DNA from: an uncultured Oscillospiraceae bacterium
GTDB lineage: Bacteria > Bacillota > Clostridia > Oscillospirales > Ruminococcaceae
Reading direction: 5' to 3'
DNA: 5,850 nt
NCBI GenBank assembly: GCA_900547455.1
Contig: URGV01000067.1
Span: 1-5,850, forward strand
A program made the translations under genes and the position numbers. The stretch's first letter is position 1, and each line of letters starts with the position of its first letter. Shown piece by piece: positions 1 to 5,636 of the stretch. The notes beneath the pieces were generated by a model. It ran no database searches, was not told the origin of the DNA, and worked only from the letters and a program-made list of their open reading frames with translations.

Positions 1-27
1 GTGACTTTCTTCTCATAAGAAAGTCAC
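1..27. repeat. Perfect 11-bp inverted repeat (hairpin) at the edge of the left dispersed repeat
   Basis: GTGACTTTCTT (1-11) and AAGAAAGTCAC (17-27) are exact reverse complements around a 5-nt spacer, CTCAT. The hairpin abuts the GC-rich module that follows. A related hairpin with the same ACTTTC/GAAAGT core sits at the outer edge of the right-hand copy (5806-5831), so it is probably part of the same mobile or dispersed element. It could also act as a transcription terminator for something upstream of the window, but no T-tract follows it on the plus strand. Confidence 0.75.
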
Positions 28-116
28 CCGGGGCATGGGGCGGAGCGCCCATACATTGGGGAGTGCAGAGGGGGGCCGAAGGCCGCCCCTCGCATCAGCG
101 CAGGGGCCCCCGCCCC
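27..116 (+). repeat. GC-rich dispersed repeat module, left copy
   Basis: This non-coding block is very rich in G and C and full of short palindromes, such as GGGCG/CGCCC at 38-50 and GGCC-GAA-GGCC at 75-85. Four blocks recur in the same order, reverse-complemented, after the ABC-F gene: GGGGCGGAGCGCCC (37-50), GGAGTGCAGAGG (60-71), CCTCGCAT (88-95) and GCAGGGGC (100-107). All four are identical in the copy at 5637-5712. Collinear blocks with varying spacers are typical of a repeat family with conserved secondary structure. No protein is encoded. The outer limits are uncertain. Confidence 0.75.
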
Positions 117-144
117 TCGCAAAAAGCAAACTTAGACAAAATAT

Positions 145-174
145 GAAAAAAGGGGAAGGGATTTCCCGTTTTTC
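145..174 (+). terminator. Probable rho-independent terminator of an upstream gene
   Basis: GGGAA (153-157) pairs with TTCCC (163-167) over a 5-nt loop. The stem is extended by the flanking A-tract (146-151) pairing with the T-tract (169-173) across a G-G mismatch. The T-rich tail reads GTTTTTCTTAT. The A- and T-tracts make it potentially bidirectional. It would insulate the nfn promoter from transcription entering the window. The GC stem is only 5 bp, so the call is moderate. Confidence 0.5.
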
Positions 175-187
175 TTATCCAAAAAAG

Positions 188-205
188 TTGTTGACAAATT
201 AACAA
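188..205. promoter_or_regulatory. Rex-like operator overlapping the nfn promoter
   Basis: The 18-bp sequence TTGTTGACAAATTAACAA fits the clostridial Rex consensus TTGTTAA-N4-TTAACAA in 13 of its 14 defined positions, the only mismatch being G for A at position 193. It contains the whole -35 box (191-196), so a bound repressor would block RNA polymerase. Rex is a NADH/NAD+-sensing repressor in Firmicutes, and the downstream genes encode an NAD(P)H/ferredoxin enzyme, which fits functionally. No rex gene is in the window, so binding is inferred. Confidence 0.6.
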
Positions 206-219
206 GAGAAAGGTAAACT
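191..219 (+). promoter_or_regulatory. Sigma-A type promoter of nfnAB
   Basis: A consensus -35 box TTGACA (191-196) is followed after exactly 17 nt by TAAACT (214-219), which matches 4 of 6 bases of TATAAT. Transcription would start near 226, giving a leader of about 150 nt before the nfnA start at 375. It is the best promoter match between the upstream terminator and nfnA. Confidence 0.6.
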
Positions 220-231
220 AATTGTTGGACA

Positions 232-259
232 CTGATTGCTCTCGGCAAGAGAAAATCAG
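232..259 (+). promoter_or_regulatory. Stem-loop in the nfnA 5' leader
   Basis: CTGATT (232-237) pairs with AATCAG (254-259). Inside it CTCT (239-242) pairs with AGAG (248-251) around a 5-nt loop, with a 1 x 2 internal loop between the two helices. The structure lies just after the predicted transcription start. It has no T-tract and is not an obvious terminator. It may stabilise the mRNA 5' end or be regulatory. I do not recognise it as a known riboswitch class. Confidence 0.4.
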
Positions 260-358
260 CTTTGGAATAAAAGAAAAATGGGCACAACAAAAGGCCGTCA
301 GAATGATTTTAGGGAAGAAGGATGGCGCCCTTTTGTCTGCATATGTCGAATATTTTCG

Positions 359-367
359 AGAGGTGAG
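359..367 (+). promoter_or_regulatory. nfnA: Ribosome binding site that fixes the nfnA start at GTG 375
   Basis: AGAGGTGAG contains GAGGTGA, a 7-nt match to the complement of the usual 16S rRNA 3' end. It ends 7 nt before the GTG at 375. No comparable site precedes the in-frame TTG codons at 222-227, so the longer reading frame is not favoured. Confidence 0.65.
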
Positions 368-374
368 ATTGCAA

Positions 375-1214
375 GTGTTTAAAATTATTAACAAGAAGCT
401 GTTAAACGAAGCAGTTGTCCTCGTAGAGGTAGAAGCTCCGTTTATCGCTAAAAAGGTTCTCCCGGGACAGTTTATCATCTTCCGCATCGATGAGCAGGGC
501 GAGCGCGTGCCGCTGACCGTCGCGGACTATGACAGAGAAAAGGGCACCATCACCCTGATCGTTCAGATGGTTGGCCGCACCACCAAGATGCTGGGCGCTA
601 TGGAAGCGGGCGAGTACCTGCTGGACGTTGTCGGCCCGCTGGGCATCCCAACCCACCTGGAAGGCCTCAAGAACGTCTGCGTCATCGGCGGCGGCGTGGG
701 CTGCGCCATCGCTTACCCGCAGGCCAAAGCCCTGCACAAGATGGGCGCTAATGTCGACGTCATCATCGGCTTCCGCTCCAAGGACATCGTTATCCTCGAG
801 GACGAGATGAAGGCTGTCGCCAGCAACCTCTATGTCATGACCGACGACGGCTCCTACGGCGAGCACGGCTTTGTTACCGTAAAACTCCAGCAGCTGATCG
901 ACGAGGGCAAGGACTACGACGCGGTCATCGCCATCGGCCCGGTTCCGATGATGAAGTTTGTCTCGGAGGTCACCAGACCAAAGGCAATCAAGACCATCGT
1001 TTCCCTCAACCCAATCATGATCGACGGCACCGGCATGTGCGGCGGCTGCCGCGTCAATGTTGGCGGCGAGATCAAGTTTGCCTGCGTGGACGGCCCTGAC
1101 TTCGACGGCCACAAAGTAAACTTTGACGAGCTGATGAAGCGCAATGGAACCAACAGGGAACAGGAACAGCATGACAGCGAACATTGCAGACTGAGAGGTG
1201 CCATCAATGCCTAA
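375..1214 (+). CDS. nfnA: NADH-dependent reduced ferredoxin:NADP+ oxidoreductase, subunit A (NfnA; sulfide dehydrogenase SudB-like)
   Basis: This is the small subunit of the cytoplasmic electron-bifurcating enzyme that reversibly couples NADH plus reduced ferredoxin to reduction of two NADP+. The product is 279 aa, a normal length for the family. It shows a ferredoxin-reductase-type FAD domain with the flavin motif RVPLTVAD (residues 44-51). This is followed by an NAD(H)-binding domain with the glycine-rich IGGGVGCAIAYPQAK (104-118) and IGPVPMM (187-193). The C-terminal [2Fe-2S] site is D217-GTG-MCGGC (C222, C225) and FACVDGPDFDGH (C237); one Asp plus three Cys is the ligand set I recall from NfnA structures. 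I chose GTG 375 because of the Shine-Dalgarno at 359-367 and the family-like N-terminus MFKIINK. The frame stays open back to a TTG at 222, which would add 51 residues unlike the family. The stop overlaps the nfnB start by 8 bp, implying translational coupling. Homologous pairs are sometimes annotated as sulfide dehydrogenase; sequence alone does not settle substrate preference. Confidence 0.93.
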   Translation: MFKIINKKLLNEAVVLVEVEAPFIAKKVLPGQFIIFRIDEQGERVPLTVADYDREKGTITLIVQMVGRTTKMLGAMEAGEYLLDVVGPLGIPTHLEGLKNVCVIGGGVGCAIAYPQAKALHKMGANVDVIIGFRSKDIVILEDEMKAVASNLYVMTDDGSYGEHGFVTVKLQQLIDEGKDYDAVIAIGPVPMMKFVSEVTRPKAIKTIVSLNPIMIDGTGMCGGCRVNVGGEIKFACVDGPDFDGHKVNFDELMKRNGTNREQEQHDSEHCRLRGAINA

Positions 1215-2601
1215 CATGACCATGACAAAGCTCCCCATGCCGGAGCAGGACCCAAAAGTAAGAGCCAGAAACTTTGAGGAAGTTTCTTACGGATACACCG
1301 AAGAGATGGCGGTAGAGGAAGCACAGCGCTGCCTCCACTGCAAACATATGCCCTGCGTCAGCGGCTGCCCGGTCAACGTGCAGATCCCGAAATTTATCCA
1401 GCTGATCGCCGAGCACAAATTCGCCGACGCCTGCGCTGCCATCAAGGAGACCAGCGCGCTGCCGGCAGTCTGCGGCCGTGTATGCCCGCAGGAGACCCAG
1501 TGTGAAGCCAAGTGCGTGCGCGGCATCAAGGGCGAGCCGGTTGCCATCGGCCGTCTGGAGCGCTTTGCGGCTGACTGGGATATGAAGAACGGCAAGAACG
1601 AGGTTGTAAAACCAGAATCCAACGGCCACAAGGTAGCCGTCATCGGCGCTGGCCCTGCGGGTCTGACCTGCGCTGGCGACCTTGCCAAGAAGGGCTACGA
1701 GGTCACCATCTTCGAGGCCTTCCACAAAGCGGGCGGCGTACTGGTTTACGGTATCCCGGAATTCAGACTTCCAAAGGCCATCGTGCAGAAGGAAGTAGAG
1801 GGCCTGGAGAAGATGGGCGTTAAAGTGATGACCGACATGGTTATCGGCAAGGTTCTGTCCATCGACGAGCTGATGGACGACATGGGCTTTGAGGCTGTCT
1901 TCATCGGTTCCGGCGCTGGTCTGCCGATGTTCATGGGCATCGAGGGCGAGGACCTGGTCGGCGTTTCCTCCGCAAACGAGTTCCTGACCAGAATCAACCT
2001 GATGAAAGCATACCGCGACGACTATGACACCCCGATCAGAAAGGGCAAGAACGTCGCAGTAGTCGGCGGCGGCAACGTTGCAATGGACGCTGCCAGAAGC
2101 GCGATGAGACTGGGCGCAGAGCATGTCTACATCATCTACCGCCGTTCCGAGGCGGAGCTGCCAGCCCGCCGCGAGGAGGTTCACCACGCCAAGGAGGAGG
2201 GCATCGAGTTTGTCCTGCTGACTAACCCCGTCAAGATCCACGGCGACGAGAACGCGAACGTCAAATCCATCGAGTGCATCAAGATGGAGCTGGGCGAGCC
2301 GGACGCTTCCGGACGCCGCCGTCCAATCCCGGTCGAGGGCTCCAACTTTGAGATTCCGGTAGACACCGTCATCATGTCGCTGGGCACCTCCCCGAACCCG
2401 CTGATCAGAACCACCACCGAGGGTCTGGAAGCGAACAAGAAGGGCTGCCTGGTTGCGGACGAGCACATGGCGACCACCCGCGAGGGTGTATACGCCGGCG
2501 GCGACGCGGTAACTGGCGCTGCCACCGTTATCCTGGCGATGGGCGCAGGCAAGACTGCCGCGGCTTCCATCGACGAATACATTCAGAACAAGAACAAGTA
2601 A
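1207..2601 (+). CDS. nfnB: NADH-dependent reduced ferredoxin:NADP+ oxidoreductase, subunit B (NfnB; GltD-like, often annotated gltA)
   Basis: This is the large, bifurcating-flavin subunit of NfnAB. It carries FAD, the NADPH site and two [4Fe-4S] clusters. The product is 464 aa, as expected for the glutamate-synthase small-subunit-like family. The N-terminal cysteine-rich domain has CLHCKHMPCVSGCP (C42, C45, C50, C54) and CGRVCPQETQCEAKC (C89, C93, C99, C103). The FAD Rossmann motif is VIGAGPAGLTCAGDLA (145-160), the NADPH-binding motif is VVGGGNVAMDAARSAM (285-300), and the C-terminal flavin motif is GGDAVTGAATVI (431-442). A stand-alone GltD is less likely because no large glutamate synthase gene is adjacent and NfnA is directly upstream. 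ATG 1207 has GAGAGG at 1193-1198 with 8 nt spacing, which I prefer to the in-frame GTG at 1198 that lies within the ribosome binding site. Two terminators follow the stop. Confidence 0.95.
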   Translation: MPNMTMTKLPMPEQDPKVRARNFEEVSYGYTEEMAVEEAQRCLHCKHMPCVSGCPVNVQIPKFIQLIAEHKFADACAAIKETSALPAVCGRVCPQETQCEAKCVRGIKGEPVAIGRLERFAADWDMKNGKNEVVKPESNGHKVAVIGAGPAGLTCAGDLAKKGYEVTIFEAFHKAGGVLVYGIPEFRLPKAIVQKEVEGLEKMGVKVMTDMVIGKVLSIDELMDDMGFEAVFIGSGAGLPMFMGIEGEDLVGVSSANEFLTRINLMKAYRDDYDTPIRKGKNVAVVGGGNVAMDAARSAMRLGAEHVYIIYRRSEAELPARREEVHHAKEEGIEFVLLTNPVKIHGDENANVKSIECIKMELGEPDASGRRRPIPVEGSNFEIPVDTVIMSLGTSPNPLIRTTTEGLEANKKGCLVADEHMATTREGVYAGGDAVTGAATVILAMGAGKTAAASIDEYIQNKNK

Positions 2602-2602
2602 G

Positions 2603-2621
2603 CTCTTTCCCAAAGAGTTTT
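2603..2621 (+). terminator. Small hairpin with T4, first of two tandem terminators after nfnB
   Basis: CTCTTT (2603-2608) and AAAGAG (2612-2617) form a perfect 6-bp stem with a CCC loop, followed immediately by TTTT. It begins one base after the nfnB stop codon. The AT-rich stem makes it weak on its own. It sits directly in front of the stronger terminator. Confidence 0.45.
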
Positions 2622-2628
2622 GCAAAGC

Positions 2629-2670
2629 GAACGCCTCGGGCCGACAGCCCGGGGCGTTCTTGTTCTGTTT
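2629..2670 (+). terminator. Strong rho-independent terminator of the nfnAB operon
   Basis: The arms 2629-2641 (GAACGCCTCGGGC) and 2647-2659 (GCCCGGGGCGTTC) form a 13-bp stem with one G-U pair and a CGACA loop. A T-rich tail (TTGTTCTGTTT) follows. It lies 27 nt past the nfnB stop, with no plus-strand gene until 3789. Confidence 0.85.
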
Positions 2671-2699
2671 GGCAGGACGGTCTGCCGATTCCACAAAGC

Positions 2700-2747
2700 C
2701 AAAGAAAAAGACCGATTTGCTCACCGGCTCAAAGTAGCAAATCGGTC
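2700..2747 (-). terminator. Rho-independent terminator of the minus-strand TRIC-family gene
   Basis: GACCGATTTGCT (2710-2721) and AGCAAATCGGTC (2736-2747) form a perfect 12-bp stem with a 14-nt loop. Read on the minus strand, the stem is followed by TTTTTCTTT (complement of 2701-2709). It lies 63 nt beyond the stop of the minus-strand gene, and it faces the nfn terminator in a convergent arrangement. Confidence 0.85.
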
Positions 2748-2810
2748 CAGTTAGTGGCAGAATCCCTGTCAGGAAAATTGCATGACACATTTGCTGCAGG
2801 GGGAGGCTCG

Positions 2811-3464
2811 CTATTTTTCGTTTATCGAGTTGGGCAGATTCCACCGGAATCGCAGCGACAGCAGACGGATGGCAACAATCAGCGCCGCGCACAGCAGCAT
2901 GCAGAAGGTCTTCGGCAAAAATTCTTGGAGGTAGTAGTAGATCAGCGCCCCGGGGATGGCCGCCACTGCATAGATCTCCCGCCGCAGCACCAGCGGAGTG
3001 CGCCGTACCATGATGTCCCGCAGCATGCCGCCGCCCACACCGGTCATTACTCCGACAAACACCGCCAGAAAGGCGTTGTGATAGCCGCTGTCCAGCGCGC
3101 TGTTGACCCCGATGATGGTGAAGATTCCCAGTCCCATCGAGTCGAAAAAATTGATGGGCCCCATGAAGCTGACCACCTTGCCGTTTTCCACAAAGTTGCC
3201 GTAGTGGTGCAGCATCAGGAGCATCAGAGAGGAGGTCACAATCGCCACCGCGACATAGACGGGGTTGGTGAACATACTTGGTGGGGTGTTGCCCAGAATC
3301 AGGTCGCGCAGCATACCGCCGCCCACCGCCGTCGTCATCGAAAGAACCGGGATACCAAAATAATCCAGCCCACGCTCAATGCCGACCAGCCCTCCCGAAA
3401 TGGAAAAGACCACCGTTCCGATTATCTCCAGAATGAAAACAACAATCTCCAAAAAGCTCATCAT
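2811..3464 (-). CDS. TRIC cation channel / UPF0126 (YadS-like) membrane protein
   Basis: This is an integral inner-membrane protein of 217 aa with about seven hydrophobic segments, roughly at residues 4-24, 34-47, 68-86, 106-122, 131-147, 165-181 and 185-204. The family arose by internal duplication. The two halves here each carry an identical GGGMLRD (48-54 and 144-150), followed by LGNTPPSMF in the first and VRRTPLVLRREIY in the second, the hallmark of UPF0126 proteins. Bacterial members are related to trimeric intracellular cation channels, and some literature links the family to glycine transport; the substrate here cannot be read from sequence. The ribosome binding site GGAGGG (3474-3469) is 4 nt from the first ATG (3464) but 7 nt from the second (3461), so translation may really start at Met2. 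It is a single-gene unit with its own promoter and terminator, divergent from the ABC-F gene. No rare features or truncation are seen. Confidence 0.9.
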   Translation of the reverse strand: MMSFLEIVVFILEIIGTVVFSISGGLVGIERGLDYFGIPVLSMTTAVGGGMLRDLILGNTPPSMFTNPVYVAVAIVTSSLMLLMLHHYGNFVENGKVVSFMGPINFFDSMGLGIFTIIGVNSALDSGYHNAFLAVFVGVMTGVGGGMLRDIMVRRTPLVLRREIYAVAAIPGALIYYYLQEFLPKTFCMLLCAALIVAIRLLSLRFRWNLPNSINEK

Positions 3465-3567
3465 CCATCCCTCCAGTAAACGATTCAGATTGAATTTTCT
3501 TGTCTGATTTTGCTAAAGTAAATCCATCATCTTTTAGCAGAACATCCAAAAAACTTTATTGAGATAA

Positions 3568-3596
3568 AGGATACCGCAAGCCACACAAAAAGTCAA
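3568..3596 (-). promoter_or_regulatory. Sigma-A type promoter of the TRIC-family gene
   Basis: On the minus strand TTGACT (3596-3591) is followed after 17 nt by TATCCT (3573-3568). These match 5 of 6 and 4 of 6 consensus bases. Transcription would start near 3560, leaving a leader of about 100 nt. It is the best-spaced match on this strand upstream of the gene. Confidence 0.55.
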
Positions 3597-3685
3597 TACC
3601 AAAAAGTTTGCTCTGACAGAATCATAGCCTTTCACAAAATTTCAGGCTAAAGCGGCTCTTTCCTGACCGATTTGCCACAACTTTG

Positions 3686-3719
3686 TTGTCCCGGACAAAC
3701 TGGAATTGACGGATTTGTC
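3686..3719. promoter_or_regulatory. Possible operator: repeated TTTGTC/GACAAA half-sites around the ABC-F -35 box
   Basis: The palindrome TTGTCC-C-GGACAA (3686-3698) lies just upstream of the -35 box. Its right arm contains GACAAA (3694-3699), which is also an inverted partner of TTTGTC (3714-3719) on the other side of the -35 box, 20 bp centre to centre. That places three related half-sites within 34 bp around the promoter, consistent with a repressor binding region. No matching regulator is known to me. Confidence 0.3.
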
Positions 3720-3735
3720 TGTCAGGTAGTATAAT
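3706..3735 (+). promoter_or_regulatory. Strong sigma-A type promoter of the ABC-F gene
   Basis: TTGACG (3706-3711) and a perfect TATAAT (3730-3735) are separated by 18 nt. The transcription start would be near 3742, about 47 nt before the start codon. It is the closest consensus match in the window. Confidence 0.8.
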
Positions 3736-3774
3736 AAGAGGGCAGGCTTTTTAGCCAACTTTTTTGAGAGAAAC

Positions 3775-3779
3775 GGAGG
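3775..3779 (+). promoter_or_regulatory. uup: Ribosome binding site supporting a TTG start for the ABC-F gene
   Basis: GGAGG ends 9 nt before the TTG at 3789. The GTG at 3784 and TTG at 3782 are out of frame. The N-terminus read from 3789 (MILLNAEKISKGY) matches the usual beginning of ABC-F proteins, so the non-ATG start is well supported. Confidence 0.75.
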
Positions 3780-3788
3780 CTTTGTGCC

Positions 3789-5636
3789 TTGATTTTATTA
3801 AACGCAGAAAAAATCTCCAAGGGCTACAGCGACCGGCAGCTGCTCGACGGCTGCTCGCTCGCCGTCGGTCAGGGGGATAAAATCGGTCTCATCGGTGTCA
3901 ACGGCACCGGCAAGTCCACCCTGCTCAAGGTGATGGCCGGGGTCGACTTCCCAGACAGCGGCACCGTCACCCGCTCCGGTGGGGTGCGGGTGGCTTACCT
4001 GCCACAAAACCCGGAGTTTGCGCCCGAGACCACCGTCCTGCAGCAGGTGATGACCGGCGTCGCCATCGACAAGGCCCGCGCCAAAGAGGCCAAGGTGGTG
4101 CAGCAGGCCGACGAGTATCAGTGCAAGAGCATCCTGACCCAGCTGGGGCTGTCCGACTATGACCAGCCCATCGGGCAGCTTTCCGGCGGACAGAAGCGGC
4201 GGGTCGCATTGGCCTGCGCGCTGGCCGCCGAGTCGGAGGTGCTCATCCTCGACGAGCCCACCAACCACATCGACAGCGAGATGGTGGACTGGCTGGAAAG
4301 CTATCTCAAACGCTACCAGGGGGCCATCCTGATGGTCACCCACGACCGCTATTTTCTGGAGTGGGTGGTCAACCGCATCGTCGAGCTGGACCGCGGCAAG
4401 CTGTACAGCTACCCAGCCAATTATTCGCAGTACTTAGAGCTAAAGGCCCAGCGCGAGGAGATGGCGCTGGCCACCGAGCGCAAACGTCAAAGTCTCTACC
4501 GGAAGGAGCTTGCCTGGATTCAGCGCGGCGCGCGCGCCAGAAGCACCAAGGCCCAGTTTCGGGTTGACCGGTTCGAGGAGCTCAAAAAGCCGGGCTATGT
4601 TCCCGACCAGTCTAAGCTCGAGGTCAGCGCCCTCTCCTCCCGGCTGGGCAAAAAGATTGTCGAGATTGAGAAGATCAGCAAGAGCTTTGACGGCAAGGTG
4701 CTGGTCAAAGATTTTAGCTACAACCTGCTCAAAGGCGACAGGGTGGGCATCATCGGGCCCAACGGCTACGGCAAGACCACCCTGGTGCGGATGATCTGCG
4801 GCCTGCTGGAGCCGGATCAGGGGCGGATTGTGCGCGGCGAGACGGTCCGCATCGGCTACTTCTCGCAGGAATCCTTTGCCGGGGAGGACTTTGACCCGAC
4901 GGTGAAGGCCATCGATTACATCCGTCACATCTCGCAGGAGATCCAGACCCCGGAGGGCACCCTCACCGCCGCGCAGATGATGGAGAAGTTCCTCTTCCCC
5001 GCCGACCTGCAGTACACCGAGATCGGGCGGCTGTCCGGCGGCGAGCGGCGCAGGCTGTACCTGCTGCGGGTGCTGATGGAGGCCCCGAATGTGCTGGTGC
5101 TGGACGAGCCGACCAACGACCTGGACATCGAGACGCTGGCGGTGCTGGAGGACTATCTCGAGCAGTTCCCTGGGGTGGTCATCGCGGTCAGCCACGACCG
5201 GTACTTTTTGGACAAGCTGATGAACCACGTCTTTGTGCTGGCGGGCAACGGCGAGGTGCGCCACTACACCGGCGGCTACGCCGACTACCGCGCCGACGTT
5301 GCGGCAGAGCGCCAGCGCCTGGCGGCGCAAGAGCGTCAGGAGACGCTGCCCAACTCCTCCCTGAAAAAAACTTCCGGCGGGCGCAGCCATCAGGAGAAGC
5401 TGAAATTTTCCTTCAAGGAGCAGCGGGAGTACGAGGAGATCGACGGGGTGATTGCCGGGTTGGAGGAGAAGATTGCCCAGACCGAGGCGCTCATCGCCCA
5501 GAACGCGAGCGACTACGCGGCGCTGCAGGAGCTGACTGCCGAAAAGGAGGAGCTGGAGACTCAGCTTGCCGCCAAGATGGAGCGGTGGGTTTATCTCAAC
5601 GACCTCGCGGAGCGGATTGAGGCGCAGGGGAAGTAG
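3789..5636 (+). CDS. uup: Uup-type ABC-F family ATPase (ribosome-associated)
   Basis: This is a soluble tandem-ATPase protein of 615 aa without membrane segments, of the ABC-F class that acts at the ribosomal E site. First ATPase domain: Walker A GVNGTGKST (36-44), signature LSGGQ (131-135), Walker B VLILDE (151-156), switch His185. The inter-domain arm (about 190-285) includes LDRGKLYSYPANYSQY (200-215) and the basic WIQRGARARSTKAQFRVDRF (243-262). Second domain: GPNGYGKTT (323-331), LSGGE (415-419), VLVLDE (435-440), His469. The C-terminal extension (about 545-612) is a charged, heptad-like coiled coil ending in MERWVYLNDL. It resembles the Uup C-terminal domain, which points to Uup/YfmR rather than the EttA or antibiotic-resistance types. 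Uup/YfmR proteins are reported to relieve translation stalls, with some overlap with EF-P. All catalytic residues are present, so it should be an active ATPase. It is expressed alone from its own promoter, and the repeat region starts at the base after the stop. Confidence 0.93.
   Translation: MILLNAEKISKGYSDRQLLDGCSLAVGQGDKIGLIGVNGTGKSTLLKVMAGVDFPDSGTVTRSGGVRVAYLPQNPEFAPETTVLQQVMTGVAIDKARAKEAKVVQQADEYQCKSILTQLGLSDYDQPIGQLSGGQKRRVALACALAAESEVLILDEPTNHIDSEMVDWLESYLKRYQGAILMVTHDRYFLEWVVNRIVELDRGKLYSYPANYSQYLELKAQREEMALATERKRQSLYRKELAWIQRGARARSTKAQFRVDRFEELKKPGYVPDQSKLEVSALSSRLGKKIVEIEKISKSFDGKVLVKDFSYNLLKGDRVGIIGPNGYGKTTLVRMICGLLEPDQGRIVRGETVRIGYFSQESFAGEDFDPTVKAIDYIRHISQEIQTPEGTLTAAQMMEKFLFPADLQYTEIGRLSGGERRRLYLLRVLMEAPNVLVLDEPTNDLDIETLAVLEDYLEQFPGVVIAVSHDRYFLDKLMNHVFVLAGNGEVRHYTGGYADYRADVAAERQRLAAQERQETLPNSSLKKTSGGRSHQEKLKFSFKEQREYEEIDGVIAGLEEKIAQTEALIAQNASDYAALQELTAEKEELETQLAAKMERWVYLNDLAERIEAQGK

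Larger units (their letters stand above)
3465..3788. other. Divergent intergenic region between the TRIC-family and ABC-F genes
   Basis: This 324-bp AT-richer stretch has no credible gene. It holds a minus-strand promoter (3568-3596), a plus-strand promoter (3706-3735) and several short palindromes. These include CTTTAT-TGAG-ATAAAG (3554-3569), which touches the minus-strand -10 box, and TGCTAAA/TTTAGCA (3511-3517 and 3533-3539) in the minus-strand leader. A small GGCT-TTTT-AGCC hairpin (3746-3757) followed by AACTTTTTT lies in the ABC-F leader. Between the two promoters (about 3600-3685) I see only a weak AGCCT/AGGCT pair. Confidence 0.6.

Noticed and set aside
327..329. Tyrosine in the second Walker A of the ABC-F protein (GPNGYGKTT) as a defect
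   Set aside because: That position is variable in the family (E. coli Uup has Cys there). The catalytic Gly, Lys and Thr are intact. Coordinates here are residue numbers.
222..374. In-frame upstream extension of nfnA by 51 residues from a TTG
   Set aside because: There is no Shine-Dalgarno before 222, the codon overlaps the predicted promoter and transcription-start zone, and the encoded residues do not look like the family. GTG 375 has a good site and a family-like N-terminus.
1198..1206. GTG at 1198 as nfnB start
   Set aside because: This codon overlaps the ribosome binding site GAGAGGTG. ATG 1207 has correct spacing.
402..1238. Long open frame on the minus strand opposite nfnA
   Set aside because: The composition is an Ala/Asp/Val-rich artefact of the coding strand. 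It has no motifs, and nfnA itself is certain.
1204..2892. Very long open frame on the minus strand opposite nfnB
   Set aside because: It mirrors a GC-rich, codon-biased gene, has no recognisable domain, and runs through both convergent terminators. It is an antisense shadow.
2754..3479. Plus-strand open frame of 241 codons opposite the TRIC-family gene
   Set aside because: The product is Gln/His/Arg-rich with no domain, and it overlaps completely a well-supported membrane protein gene with its own promoter and terminator.
3630..3638. TTTCACAA as a Rex half-site upstream of the TRIC-family promoter
   Set aside because: Only one arm is present and it is far upstream of the -35 box, so there is no support for an operator.
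4440..5390. Minus-strand open frame opposite the ABC-F gene
   Set aside because: It is antisense to a gene with complete ABC motifs, has no motif of its own, and has no promoter or ribosome binding site pattern.
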